Source of the DNA: Epiperipatus broadwayi | Lineage: Eukaryota; Onychophora; Udeonychophora; Euonychophora; Peripatidae | Length of the DNA stretch: 64,000 nucleotides | NCBI GenBank assembly: GCA_028023455.1 | Contig: JAQFVV010012405.1 | Coordinates: forward strand, 10,972,423-11,036,422 | Direction: 5' to 3' | In this document: in pieces, positions 46,306 to 60,681 of the stretch | How the letters are laid out: every line of letters starts with the position of its first letter | Position numbering within the stretch: position 1 is the first letter of the stretch | Notes under the pieces: generated by a model | What the model was told of the DNA's origin: nothing | Seen by the model: only the letters and a program-made list of their open reading frames with translations | Database searches by the model: none | Program-made: the position numbers and the translations under genes

Positions 46306-47132
46306 GTATCGCTATATAACTTAAAATAACAATTCTTTTGAAAGTATATATGTGTATGTGTGTGTGGTAATAGTAAAATAATATACTTTCTAAGTGCCAA
46401 TTTTATATCAGTGCATAAAGTTTTTTGTCAGATTGTCTTGTATGTATAAAATATACCAATTTACATTTGCTTTCTCAGATTTTATAAAGAAAAAAAATAT
46501 GACGTCATATTATTCATGATTAACAACAAGTGAAAATCATATGCAAATACATTGTTTTTCAATGTGCTTATTCATTAAACTTCATAAGTAAAATTAATTT
46601 CTATTCATTTTAATTTTTCTCAATTAATGAAGAAAATTGAATTTTCAATTATATATATAGATATATGCATTCTTGCTTTATAATAATGCATATAATTCAA
46701 TAAAGTTGTCCTTATAGATATATACAACCTTTATTCTGCCAAATTTTTTATGAATATGAGGCATATAATTTCAGCAATTAATAATATGAGCATGCCAAAA
46801 AAATTTTTTTAACGCAGCTCCATAATATTCCAAATGAAATATTGTCAAAATTATAAAACCGATTGGCATGTTTTTCATCTAGCTATGCTATTGAATCGTT
46901 AATTATAAAAAAATATCTTTTGAATTGGCATTCAGTTAATTATATGATACATAATAAACTTTTTACAAATTTATTTGATATTAAACTTGATCATAATTTA
47001 CAGAAAAATGGTAGATTCCATTTATGTTATATATATATCAAAATCATTTTAAAAAAGTACAAGATTGATTAATTGTACTCTCTGAGAATAAAATACAATG
47101 AAGACATACAATTAGACATTCCATAAAAGTTT
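45261..47132. other. AT-rich DNA without recognised gene
   Basis: Only the TTG/TTA microsatellite. RTE relics may extend to about 45450 but cannot be followed by eye. Confidence 0.55.
46197..46302. repeat. (TTG)n(TTA)n compound microsatellite
   Basis: About nine TTG units with one GAT interruption, then about 26 TTA units. Confidence 0.95.
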
Positions 47133-47136
47133 TTAA

Positions 47137-47625
47137 CTACTTCGGACTAGGACGCCATATTGAATTTTTTTAAAAACTGGCCTGAGACACAATTTTCACA
47201 ATAACTTCAGTTTTAATTATGTTAGAGCAAAAAAAAATACATTAATAGAAACTAGAAAAACTAAGGAAAACAATAAGTCTAAGACAAATAGTGATAACCA
47301 TTTAAAAATAAGAAAAAAAGAAATTTCAACATCCAAAATAATTATTACTTTATTGTTTGTTCATAATTTCTAATTCATCAGGAACTAAGTTTAAATTATA
47401 TCTTTAGTTATAATTTCTTTGATTCCTCACAAAATTATCTTTCAAACCATATATAATATGTCTTACCTGAGATAATCCATAGCTTCAGAATCTCCAAAAG
47501 TATTTGCATAAGAATTCTTCATTTTTATCTTGTACCGCAAAAGTTACCAAATGTCAAAGGTATCTATAAGAAAAAGATTCATCCTAATAAAAGCTACAAA
47601 ACAAATCATTTCAAGAAGATAAATA
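47137..47625 (-). mobile_element. piggyBac-like element, right-end fragment (inverted)
   Basis: Reverse complement of 41540-42021: landmarks GGATAATCCATAG/CTATGGATTATC-type block, TTTTATCTTGTACC, CATCCTAATAAAAG and CCATATTGAA. It starts after TTAA (47133-47136) with CTACTTCGG, the degenerate right end. The left half is missing; the solo LTR begins ~80 bp further. Confidence 0.78.
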
Positions 47626-47707
47626 TACATTTGTCATGTTATTTCAGTTAATAATCATTGCAATGTAATCAAAAATACTTATGTTTGATTTATATATATA
47701 TATATAT

Positions 47708-49120
47708 TATAATAATCCAGAGAAATTGGAGACTTAACATATCTGCACTATGGGTGCCATCTAGGCATCAATTCATCTGATACATCGATGTATTTAATGT
47801 AATACGGAATATGGCAGCACCAAAAAGATTAAGAGAAGACATTGACTCTCATCAGATGGAATATTACATCTATCTAACGAGAACAACAATAAAAAAAAAC
47901 TCCATAGAAAGGAACTGCGTTCTCCATCTTATAATTCCTTTCATAGGCAAATGGGTGAGTGCGGCGTATATATAAACGATTCTGCCAGTAGCGAATCTCC
48001 GACTACATCTACTAACTACATCAATATATCCAATCCATTGACCCAATCTAACAACGAAACAAATAACCTAAGATTACCCATCTCTAATATAACTTTACAA
48101 ATCTATACAGTCATTCACGTCCAACTTAAGTTTAACATTTATATAATTTAACTTAACGGAAAACAGAAATCATAATAAAACTTAAAGAACAACATTAAAT
48201 AAATGGAAATGATTTTAAATAAATAAATAAAAAATACATCAAATAACATTATTAATAAATTAACTTGGTCAGATAGGATAATATTGCAATCATTTAAATA
48301 TGGAAAATTTTAATTTAATGTTCATTATTTATAAAGTTCTTACAGTTTAAAACAGTTCATCTTTATCCGTTGCTTGCCATGAACGTGAATTCCCATGCCA
48401 TCCTCAAAAGATTGGTATCCATTTAGCCATTGTTTATTTATTTATTCGGAGGTTTTTTTAGTTTAGTTGGTCCTCAATGTAGAAAACGATAGTTCATTTC
48501 TCTTTCTTTCTTTGGCAAAACTGAAGGGATTGAATCGTGCATCTCTTCAATCCCTTCTCCCGCACCTCCGCACTAACACCTATCTGTCACATCATAATAA
48601 TCATAATCACTAACCAATAATTTCCAAACTTGTCCTTTTATATTACTTTGAAAGATTGACTTAACATTACATTATCGATGTGATGATCCTTTTCGTTGAG
48701 GTCCGATTTGCCAATGGATTTATTTCATTTGCTAAAAGTTTCTATTGTTTTCCTGTCTGACCGATGTTTTTACATTTAAATGCCCAAGGCTGGTTTACAT
48801 TTGACTAATTAAATTTATCATTTCCATTTCTGATTAATTAACCTGTTTTCCAAATCAAAGATATATTTAAAGATAAATTTAAAGATATAATTTTATCTCC
48901 AAATCTTTTTAAAATTTAGTTTTAAAATACTTTTTCTTTAATAAAGTTTTATTTTAATAATTTTTCATTATCTGTGCGATTTAATATATACGAGTTTAAG
49001 ATGATATTTAATTTCAATTTTTAATTCTTAAAGAAAAGTTTTAAATGCGAACTTTTTAATTTACTTTCATGTTTAATAAATAAAAAAAAAACAATGTAAC
49101 GAACGTCTGTGCTCGTTACA
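47708..49120 (-). mobile_element. Ty3/gypsy-type LTR, copy 2 (solo)
   Basis: Inverted copy of the 18.2-kb LTR. The 5' end (TGTAACGAGCACAGACG, minus strand) is at 49120, and the 3' end ...CTGGATTATTATA at 47708. About 1.41 kb. Both sides are (TA)n, so target duplication cannot be read but insertion into a TA tract is likely. No primer-binding site or internal region follows, so it is a solo LTR. The open frame at 47951-48151 lies within it and has no counterpart of note. Confidence 0.8.
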
Positions 49121-49339
49121 ATATATATATATATATATTACCATCTACCATTATTATAATTTCAAATATATATATATATATTAACAATTTACTAATGAAA
49201 AAGCTGTAATTTTTTTTTTTTTAAATGTAAAATTGAGAAGAAAAAGAAAAAAAATTGATTTTGAGTTGGTGATGACTGTATAATGCAAATAGTGAAACAA
49301 AAACATACCATTTTGACATTTTGCACGCTATCTTTTAGC

Positions 49340-49640
49340 TTCTTTTGCTTTAAACATCAAGCGGGTAACCTGTGCATCTTATTTGATTGGTCAACATGTT
49401 GTTTTCTTTCTTTACTGATATAAAAACTATAGGGATGACATCAACTGAAATACAGGCATTTGATAAATCTCTGATGTAGCTTTCCAAAAATGTTTACCCC
49501 AAAAAAATCTGATGAAATTTGGATTTTTTACAATTTTTTTTATCAAGCAGCACATTTAATTTTTTTTGTTTTTTGATCAATTTTGCAATTTTCATGAAGC
49601 GATAAAGACAGAAAAGACAGAAAATCTGTATGGCCCTCAA
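49340..49640 (+). mobile_element. piggyBac-like element, left-end fragment
   Basis: Similar to 40560-40830: GTTTTCTTTCTTTACTGA, TGATGTAGCTTTC, AAAAATGTTTA, GAAGCGATAAA. Orientation is opposite to the fragment at 47.1 kb, so the two are not halves of one insertion. The terminus itself is not clear. Confidence 0.65.
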
Positions 49641-49692
49641 ATAGACATTTATCAGAGTAAAAGTAATCTTATTGACACACTATATATATATT

Positions 49693-49956
49693 GAAAATTT
49701 ATTATTCTGAAGCAATTAACTTATTTAAGAGTTCTTTTAATATTAAGGGTGGATGGGAAGTGAATGGATTTGTGGGTAGTTTTTAATAGTATATATAATG
49801 TGTGGTTTTTTTGTAGTTCTTTACACTTGAGAAGTCTGCTTGTAGCAGTGAAACCTTAAGTTGTGTTTTAATATTATGTTTATGCTGGTCTGGTTTAATT
49901 TTAGATTTGGGGTAGTTTTGATTTTATATTGACTAGTTTAGCTTTATGCTTGTAAT

Positions 49957-49960
<4 letters not shown>
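49693..49960 (+). mobile_element. Penelope-like element, family 2, 3' end only
   Basis: The stretch TTATTCTGAAGCAATTAACT continuing through AGTTCTTTTAATATTAAGGG matches the 3' untranslated part of copy a. The shared hairpin CTTGAGAAGTCTGCTTGTAG...GAAAC lies at 49826-49854, and the end TATTGACTAGTTTAGCTTTA is as in copy b. Coding sequence is absent, so this is a strongly 5'-truncated insertion, ending in a long (AT)n. Confidence 0.75.
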
Positions 49961-50011
<51 letters not shown>

Positions 50012-50023
50012 AAAATATATATT

Positions 50024-50059
<36 letters not shown>
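49957..50059. repeat. two (TA)n tracts around a short palindrome
   Basis: TA tracts at 49960-50009 and 50027-50058 flank ACAAAAATATATATTTGT; the whole is close to palindromic. Confidence 0.9.
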
Positions 50060-50060
<1 letters not shown>

Positions 50061-50312
50061 CATTATAACAGCCAAAGTCTACCCAATCAACAAATACTTG
50101 ACACCAGTTTACAGATCACAGTTTGAGTAGCTTAGACTGATGGAAGTTAATTTGTATTTATAAACTACTTAGTTTTTGCAAAATCAAGTTTATTAGCTAA
50201 ATTATATACATATCACCCAACAATTGTTGAAAAATAATCAACCGAATATTATCTCAATGTTGCTTTGACAAAGATTGCTGATAAGCATTGACTGGAGTGA
50301 TATGACATTAAC

Positions 50313-50345
50313 TTAACCCTTAAACTGCTAATTATATTATTGGTT
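50313..50345 (+). mobile_element. possible TTAA-element terminus
   Basis: TTAACCCTTAAACTGCTAA resembles the left end of the 15.5-kb element (TTAACCTTTTAACTGAGAG). No matching right end was found within ~1.5 kb, so this may be a remnant. Confidence 0.3.
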
Positions 50346-51456
50346 GTATGAGGTAAAAATCAAAGCTTTTAATTGGCCAACTCACAAACTGAAGACAAAG
50401 CCAATTGTTAAAATATATTCAGCTATAATATTAAATTCACTTCAGATTCGTTTATAAAAAGTATATTAATAATTTGTCAGGTTATGAAAGTGAACGAAAG
50501 TTCTTTCAAAAATAAATTGCTATTTATTTATTATAAAATATTCAATTTTGGCAAGTTTAAAAGCGAACATATAAACAAAGAATGGTGACGTAAATGCTTT
50601 TTTTCAGTTTTACGTTATGGAAAAGTAATTTTTTTTTTTTTGCTAAATCTTAAATATTTTTACTAAACTCTTCAATATTTTTCGAAAATAATTTTGTTTT
50701 TTTAGTATATTTTGTGAAAATGATTTTAATTTCTCAGAATATATTTTTTTAATACCTTAAATCATATTGAAATGAAAATCTCAGTGTTTTTCTTTATTTT
50801 CTTTGATCAGGCGGTTTCTTTGTTCTTTCCAGCCAATCAGAATGTCTTTGTTGGCTGAGAGCTGGCTGAGAGCCAATCACCGACAAGCTTATTTCTTTGT
50901 TTAGCTTTAAACACTGTTTTGTTGATTTTTTACTTGTAAAATAATTCAGAAGAGGGCACCATCTTACAGAACTTTTAAAAACCTAATCAATAACTATCAA
51001 ACGAATATCCTAGCATTAAAAATAACAGAATTAGAGTGACGTCAACTGTTGACGAGAGGTCTTGTAAGAGGCGAGAAATTTTAATGCATTTCTTCTATTC
51101 ACTTCATAAATGACCTTTGACTATGATATAATTTAAGAAGACATGCCAAAATGAAAAGTTCCTATCTACTAATTGCATTTGTCTGAACTATTATAAACCA
51201 AAAATAAATACTTTAAGCTGAATAGGTTATTCAATTAATAATTTATAGCTCAACCACCAATAGATTGAAGCTCTGAATTAAAGGCAGTGAACAAAGACTG
51301 GTTTATATAGAAATGAACTCTAAGCATAAGTGTTTACTTATGATTTTAAAGTCAATCTTCATGGGGGAGAACATGGAGATTATTAAAGTGCATACTCAAA
51401 TGAGTTAGTCCTTATTTATAATTTTATTATTTGTTTTTATTCCTATCCCTGTACAT
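50346..51456. other. unassigned DNA with a short CCAAT-type duplication
   Basis: GCTGAGAGCTGGCTGAGAGC near 50855 with CCAATCA on both sides is a small local duplication. No gene seen. Confidence 0.45.
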
Positions 51457-52018
51457 ATGATTAAAAGAATTATTGAAAAAATAGAGTATAAGATGAATAA
51501 AAATAAAAAAGTGAAGGAAAAAAGGAAAAATAGATACATAGGAATAAAAACAAATAATAATATTATAGTGAATAATTTTAATAAAATTATAAAGAAGATT
51601 AATAAAAAATGCAAAAGAATTAATACAAAAATAGTTAATAAAAAAAGAGAAAACATATTCAATTTAATAGATGACAAATATATAGGATATAATAAAGAAA
51701 TAATTAATGGAGTGTATATGATATAATGAAACAATATTTAGATAGTGAAATTGATAAACAAATATGAGGGAGAAACAAAAAAATTCAATAAAAATAAGAT
51801 TAAAACAACATATGTCAGATAATATATCACCAATATATATATATATGTATGTGTGTGTGTATGTGAAGAAAATTGGACACAAATTTACACAAAGTTCAAT
51901 AAAAATGATGTTATATACAGACAATATTAAAGAAAGAAAAATTAAAGAAGCAATATTAATAAGAAAGATAAAATCAACATTTAATAGAGATTCTGAGATT
52001 AGAATGAGATTAGTATAG
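51457..52018 (+). pseudogene. third Penelope-like GIY-YIG region, decayed
   Basis: Two frames on a purine-rich strand. The first (51457-51726) is Lys/Asn/Ile-rich and ends NLIDDKYIGYNKEIINGVYM. The second (about 51764-52018) reads EGET..., IRLKQHMSDN and, after a TA/TG microsatellite has expanded inside it, KKIGHKFTQSSIKMMLYTDN with a charged helical end. The order (Y-M-I, Y-x-GET, R-L-x-x-H, GHKF-x-x-S) fits a Penelope endonuclease of a family different from those at 5-6 kb and 27 kb. The composition is extreme, so I hold this with moderate confidence. Confidence 0.5.
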
Positions 52019-52215
52019 ATATAATTCTTAAATGGGATATGTAGAGGTAAATATATAAAGAGAAAATTATTTATAAATGAAGTTGGATTGTAAAAATGGT
52101 TAGGTTACATAGGAGTATAAACGTGAGTATATTTGTAGATATTAAATATTAGGAAAATTAGCATATTATTTACATATAAAGCAATATAATATCAGTTTAT
52201 AAAAGTTGTATAACG

Positions 52216-54344
<2,129 letters not shown>

Positions 54345-54935
54345 TTTTTGTATTTTCCTGAAGGTTTGTGGTGATGATATTTTAGATGAGATATGTTGGA
54401 CTGTTTCCATCATTTATCATTAAATATCCAATATCTAAAAAAAAAATTTAAACTCTTTGTACACCACACAAATACAAACGAGTGTTAGTAATAACACACA
54501 AATAGACAACACGGGTTAGCAGGTTACCTAATGTTTCAAGTGGTATTAGATGCCACTTTTCTTCAGGTGTTTCTGGCCTGATTAATTAGAATATTAGCAT
54601 AGGAGTTTCTAGAATATCAAAGTTTAAATATCATTCTAACTAACTGAGGATTTGACTGTTGGTTAGAGCATTGCCTTAAAATTTGATATTCAAGAATGTA
54701 AACGTGGAAGATCCATTCTTATGCTAATATTGTCACTGGTCTGTTCAGGCCAGTAACACCTGAAGATGAGCAGAGAATAATACCACTCGAAATCTTATGT
54801 CCTCTACTAATCTGTGTTATCTATTTGTGCGTTATTACTAACAGCAGTTTGTATTTGAAAAGTTTAAATAAAGTTTAAATTTTTTTAGACATTCAACATT
54901 TAACGATAGATGATGGAAATACTCCAACTTTTTGT
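54345..54935. repeat. foldback of two PLE-type 3' ends around a tRNA-like head
   Basis: The left arm (54345-54600) reads on the minus strand, the right arm (54720-54935) on the plus strand. Both contain the sequence CACCTGAAGA, a stem closed by ACTCGAAA or ACTTGAAA, GTTATTACTAACA, AGTTTAAAT and GATGATGGAAA. The centre (54636-54715) is tRNA-like (TTGACTGTTGGTTAGAGCA as A box) and equals the module at 27.9 kb. The left outer end matches, inverted, the start of the Penelope element at 26.33 kb. Confidence 0.8.
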
Positions 54936-57442
54936 GTTTATTTTTTCTCAATTTCCTTACATAAATATATTAATATTACTCATCTTTAATCAATTTTTAG
55001 ATATGAAAACAATGCTTGTTAATTTTAAAATTTTAGTATAAAAATGATGCAAGAAATTACTATTTGGATTTAAATAATTGACTTGCATATAAAATGTTTA
55101 GATTTGTAATGCCATTAGAAGAAAATAAAAGTAGGCACTTTTTTTTATTTGATTTTTCTTTTACATTTCATGGGAAAAATAACTTGATTTTAATAAAGAG
55201 AAAAAATCCATCAAAATTCATTCAACATTAAATGAAAATGATGCAATTATCAGATACATTTTTTCCAATTAAAAAAATAATCATAAGAGATTTTTTAAAA
55301 AATGAAAATTTACTGTTTAAAGAAAACTTGTACTATTTCAATATATATATTTCTTTTGTAAGATTGTAAAGTAAATATAAAATGACCATTTAAATTTACT
55401 TTCCAAAAACTTATACAGATTGAAATTGTAACATATGTAAAAATCAGTATATACTTCAAATGATATCCAGATTTAACTTTGAATTTATAACTTGTTATAT
55501 TTGTGATCTTTATATGTTTCTAGAAATTAAGTATAAATGGTAAATTTTATGTTCTTTTATGTGATTTAACAAACAGGCACATTGATAGTTACAGTGTTCA
55601 GAAAGATTATTACTTTCAGTGACTGCAGTATAGTGTCAAAGAATATATATATAATTTAGTAATATTCTTATCAGCTGTGAAGAAATCATCCTTCATTCAA
55701 GTGCCACCACATACGTTAATTATTCAATTAATGATTTTAAATAGTGGTAAACTCTTGATCCAAGACATAATATAAAGACTTTCAAAAGATAAGAATGCAC
55801 CATACTTTAATGTTTAATTAATTATGTTAAATATTAGTAATACTGTCATCCAAAATTATGAGATAAAGACTTTGAAACGATAAGAATAGCCCATCATTAT
55901 TTTTTCAAAAGTATTTATCTTGTGAGTTGGATTGAGAGTTTACTAGTACTTAACATAATTGAATATTAAAGTATAGGGCTTGTGTGAAGGATGATTCCTT
56001 TCATATAAGACCTACAGTTTGACACTGGCTAATAATAAAAAAATATTTACATATTCTTTTTGTATTTACATTTTTTTTATTTCTATTATTAAAAGGGTTT
56101 AAAATTTTGTTGATGTTTTACATAGTTCTTATTGTAAAATTCCTACATTTTCCTCTCTTTTATGATATTCATCATCAAAAATATTAAACGTAGACCCTAC
56201 AATTAAATATATAGATTAAAACAGTGATATTTCTACTTCTACAAATATCACAACATATCCTCATATTTATTGTATATTATAAACATCAATTATCTATTAT
56301 TAATAATAATAATTTTATTATACACATATACATACTTTTTATCATTTATGGTATTATGACAGTATGCTTTCTCTTTATTTATGTTCTTTGCTTGCTTTCA
56401 TGTCTAATATTGAATTTTATTTCTATTACTGTTGTTTAAATTTACTCAAGATATATTTTTATTATTAAAATTTATAAGGCATAATAAATATATGACATGT
56501 TATGCATTGAATATCAAAAAATATTTTATTGTTTATCAACTTACTGCATAATAATTTTTTATAATTATTATGTAGAACAAAAATATTTTATAATGTAATA
56601 ATAGAGTTATATGATAAATATGTAGGATTAGTTATGAAGATATATTCTCCTACATCTATAATTTCATTATTTACAGTTTTGCATAATTTGAAAATTTATT
56701 AAATAAAATAATTATTTCCCACCTATAAATGTGTTAACATGAATCATCTTTCAGTCACTGTTATCTCATTAATAAAACCAATACTGTGATTATTATTTAG
56801 TTTTAGATTTATTACTATGTTTTCTTCTTATAATTGCAATATTTTATTGGTTTTATTGTTTTGTTGATTTTTAAAATTGTACAATTTGAAAATTAACTTG
56901 TATTGTAGATGTGTGTATATTCATATTAGACATTTATATTATATAGGATTCACTACTATACAGGATTCAAGGTATTTAAAAAGATTAATACTTAAATGAT
57001 AAGGAATATAATGGTACTATTGTGTAAATAATTTTAGAATGAATTAAAATATCTTTTGAGATTATTATTAGGATGGAACAAATAACGAAAGGGAAAGACT
57101 ACTTTGAAGGGAAACTAATGTTTGAAAATGTAATGTTGTTTCCAAGGGGTTTTGTGGCATTAAGAAATGCATGTAACTTTTATCAAAAATGTTTTACTGT
57201 AAACATTTAAAATTTGAGAAAGAATAGAATGAATTTTTAATAAAGTCAGAGGATTTAGGAATAGCTGTGATATCTCAAAAATTATCACAGGAGATACTGA
57301 GTTAGAAATAATGATATTATGCAACAAACTGGTATACTGATAATATAAACTTGTACAGATCATGGACAAAATTGGAATTTAGTAATTACTAACAGACAAT
57401 AAAAGTAAATGCTAGCAGTGAAAAGAGAAGTGTGTTTTTTTA

Positions 57443-57468
57443 AAAACAAACAAACAAACAAACAAAAC
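57443..57468. repeat. (AAAC)n microsatellite
   Basis: About six units. Confidence 0.85.
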
Positions 57469-58880
57469 AATAATAGATTGCAAAAAAAGTGCAAATAACT
57501 ATATATACCTGGGTTTCGTTTTATGTGGATTTTTTAATGTGATTTTGATGTTATATGATTCATGTTTCTTCTTAATATCTTTTTATAAGGTTTTCTTTTA
57601 TGCGATAAAGAAGTTCATATTTCATTATATTTATTAGATGTCAAGAAATTTAAATTATTAATAACTTATTGTGACTTGAAATACTTTTTTTTTTCAAAAA
57701 ATATAATGTTATATTAGCATCTAATGTGAATATGGCATGAAACTATTTAAAATCTTACTTATGAGTAAATAATAATAATAGATTTATACTTATGGGTATA
57801 AAAATATTGCAACAAATATTCAAAAACTTTACACTTTTAAAACATATTTTGTTAGATATAACAGAAATAAATATTCCTTTAGATTTTTTAAAATAATCAG
57901 AAATAACATTTTGTTGATTTTGTAAACTGAAAATAATCTTTCTAATGATAATGTATAATCTTTTTTTTTTATTGTGATCTCATTTTTTAAATATAGAAAC
58001 AAAATGTGAACATTTAAATTTTATTTCAGTAGTAAACAAAAATATCTATCAAATGAAGACAAAATTATTATTTTCTGATAAGTAAAAATCATTTAATCAT
58101 AGATTTTACATTGATGTGTGAGACAAAGAAAAACATCAGAAAATGCTGAAATCTGAGTTTGCTGCAATCAACAACCTCTTATTAAATTCCAATGAGAGCT
58201 AAATAGTTGTATGTCTGGATATGGTGAGCTTTATAAACAATTAGTAAAATCATCATCTTGAAGTTTAATCACCAATTGAATTACATTGTTAACTGAAAAC
58301 TATTAAAACAGCACAAGACTGAATGTGGTGCTAGTTGTGCTTTCTTTTGTGATGAATCTGATTTCTTACCAGTTCACAAACAAACTGCATATTGTCAAAT
58401 AGCGATAATGATTAAAATATGTATGAAAAATGTAAAACTAAATATTGTAGTTAATAAAAAAAGTTTGTCTTGTATTAATTTTTTTCAAATATTTGAAAAT
58501 TTTTATTAGTCATACTTTATTTCCTTATTATTTTATGCAAATTTTAAATTAATTTTGTCTTGTTGCTTTGTTTTTATGTGATTTCTGAAAATTACAGAAC
58601 ATATCACCCATTTTTCAATATAAGTTAAGTCTATTTTTGCACATTTTTTTAATGCAGGTTTTCTACAAAACCTTCTACATATAAAATGAGACCCAGGGGT
58701 ACTCAACAAATATGCAGGAAATTCAAATAAGGGAATATTGGAAAAGGATGATACTGAATAAATCAAAAGATATTCAAGTTATTTAATGATAAATATATTA
58801 ACTGTTTATTAAATATAGAGAAAAAAACTATATTTTATTTTCTTGTAAAGATTTCATTAGTTTTTTTAAACTTTTAAATT

Positions 58881-58908
58881 TTTATTTATTTATTTATTTA
58901 TTTATTTG
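58881..58908. repeat. (TTTA)n microsatellite
   Basis: About seven units. Confidence 0.85.
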
Positions 58909-60006
58909 TTATTCAAAAGAGATAAATATATTTGTAAAAGTCATTGACTTTTTTATGTTGATAATATATATAAATTATACATCAATTCAGTAAACAAGAG
59001 ACATATAAATAGTTGGAACTTATAGATAATTACGATTATCTTTTATGTTTTCATTTGATTTAAATATATATATAGAGAAGCAATATGCCTTACATAATTT
59101 AATACAATGTTAGGATTGAGGTCCTCCAGTGCCGGAAGTTCCAGAGTTCAATGGTCTTATGAACCTTTAAATCAAGGCCATTCTACTATTTATTTTTAAG
59201 AATGTTCGACTGTTGTTTGAAAAATATATAAAAATAGTGTTTGAGTGTGGATAGCATAAAAATGTTGTTTAAAATGTCAATATAAAATTCAAATATAAAT
59301 CTGGCTTAAAGAAATAGTACTAATTTTACCTTAAAATGATTAATCATTCATAGTTAATAATAATATATAAAAAAATGCTATTATATATATATATGAGACT
59401 TTATCAGTATCACCTAATGATAGATTATTTTAGCAGCACTCCCTATGACCCAAACATATAAAATCTGTTTCTATACTTAAATTTCAGTTAGAAATATGCA
59501 ACTAGTTCTATTTCATATACATATAAAATAAAAGCCTTTTAAACAAGTAAACCTACTGTTGAACGAAGATCTCTCTAACAGTCCTTTATAGAGATATAGA
59601 GAAGGACAAGTTATTACTCATCTGATTTACCAATTTTAGTGAGGATGTGAATAATCTCTAAATAAGCATGGGAAAAATGCCCATCTCTGATCAATATTGC
59701 ATAATAGACTTTGGTTGATTATGGGTCAACTACTTAAAAAACCATTTTAAGCCTCTTGAAACAAAATTGTTTGATCCAGCTTTGAACCTCATTTACATTT
59801 GTGAATTTCATTCCACTGTCTTATAAATTGAACTAATGATATTTATTAGATTAATAAGCAATAATTGCAATGGATATTAGAAAGTGTAATATTATTTGAT
59901 TTCATTAACTAATTCAATTCAAATGCATTTTGAGAATCATTTACAATTTCCTAGGTCAGTAACTTATAATTAACATATTACGTGTTGTTTGAGATTATAT
60001 ATACAA

Positions 60007-60195
60007 ATCGCTTCTCGGCCTTTTGGCTAAGATCAAAGGGTAGTATCTGTTCTTATCAGCTTAATATCTGGTACACTCCCTAATGGAGGCCAGAATATTA
60101 AACTGATTTTTGGAATTAGGTGGAGAGTTAGGGACTTGCTGCGCCTCCGCCACGGGTTGACCTGGTATTGCAGTACTTCCAGGAACGGCCCACTT
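60007..60195 (+). ncRNA. RNU2: U2 spliceosomal small nuclear RNA gene
   Basis: U2 snRNA is the RNA core of the U2 snRNP, which pairs with intron branch points in the nucleus. The 5' end ATCGCTTCTCGGCCTTTTGG is the canonical U2 start, and the branch-point recognition sequence GTAGTA is at 60040-60045. Stem-loop II (TTATCAG with CTGGTA, CTCC with GGAG), the Sm site GATTTTTGG (60105-60113), stem-loop III (GGTGGAG with CTCCGCC) and stem-loop IV with its protein-binding loop TATTGCAGTACTT (60161-60183, closed by GGGTTG with CGGCCC) can all be paired, so it is probably functional rather than a pseudogene. The length of about 189 nt matches the family. The stretch before the branch-point element reads AAAGGG, where I recall AAAGTG in fly U2: a one-base difference. 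I see no convincing PSE in the 70 bases upstream, and a TATA-like run at 59993-60003 is too close to be a usual snRNA promoter element. Confidence 0.94.
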
Positions 60196-60439
60196 CTCTT
60201 CCCAGAGGAAAAAAATTATTATATTAATTTTTTTTATTATATTATTTTTCCCCTAATTTTTCTATGCGATTATGCAAAATAGATTTCTTCAAGTTTTATC
60301 ATCAAGTAAAATAGATACTTGATATACAATAAATTGTTTTATTTATTTTTTAAAAAAAAAAACAACAATATAATTTCATTAAACTTACTTTATTAAAGGA
60401 TGTTCTTAAATTAGCTGTTCACGAATTTAAATTTTCTGA

Positions 60440-60645
60440 TTTAATTCTCATGACAGTACTGTTACTTAATTAGTCCAGCAATATCTGAAGAAGAGAAGAG
60501 AGTAATACTACTCAAAACATTGATTTATATAGTAAACTGTGTGCTATTACTAACAACTAAATATATTTTAAAAGATTAAATAAAGTTAATTTTTTCTAAA
60601 TAACATTTGCTATTAATATTAAATGTCGGAAATAGTTCATGTAAT
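60440..60645 (+). repeat. PLE-type 3' end fragment
   Basis: Matches the right arm of the 54.7-kb repeat: CTGAAGAAGAG (60485-60495), ACTCAAAACATTG, GTGCTATTACTAACAAC, GATTAAATAAAGTTAA and an ATTAAATGTCGGAAATAGT end. The tRNA-like head is missing. Confidence 0.7.
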
Positions 60646-60681
60646 TATAACTAAAATACCATTACCCTAAACTTTTAGATA

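Larger units (their letters stand above)
54936..60006. other. 5 kb of AT-rich DNA without recognised gene
   Basis: Longest empty stretch of the window. The minus-strand frame at 58533-58766 includes a short hairpin (AGGTTTT with AAAACCT) and looks non-coding. Promoter elements for the U2 gene should lie in the last ~250 bp but I cannot assign them. Confidence 0.55.

Noticed and set aside
47137-49640. One piggyBac-like element split by the solo LTR
   Set aside because: The fragments on the two sides have opposite orientation and would not join into one element.
51405-51734. 109-residue hydrophobic frame on the minus strand
   Set aside because: Antisense shadow of the Lys/Asn-rich frame at 51457-51726, which matches a Penelope endonuclease better.
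58533-58766. 77-residue minus-strand frame as transposase fragment
   Set aside because: No catalytic or DNA-binding motif; includes a simple hairpin and AT-driven composition.
59993-60003. TATA box of the U2 gene
   Set aside because: It ends only a few bases before the transcription start and is an ordinary TA run in this DNA.
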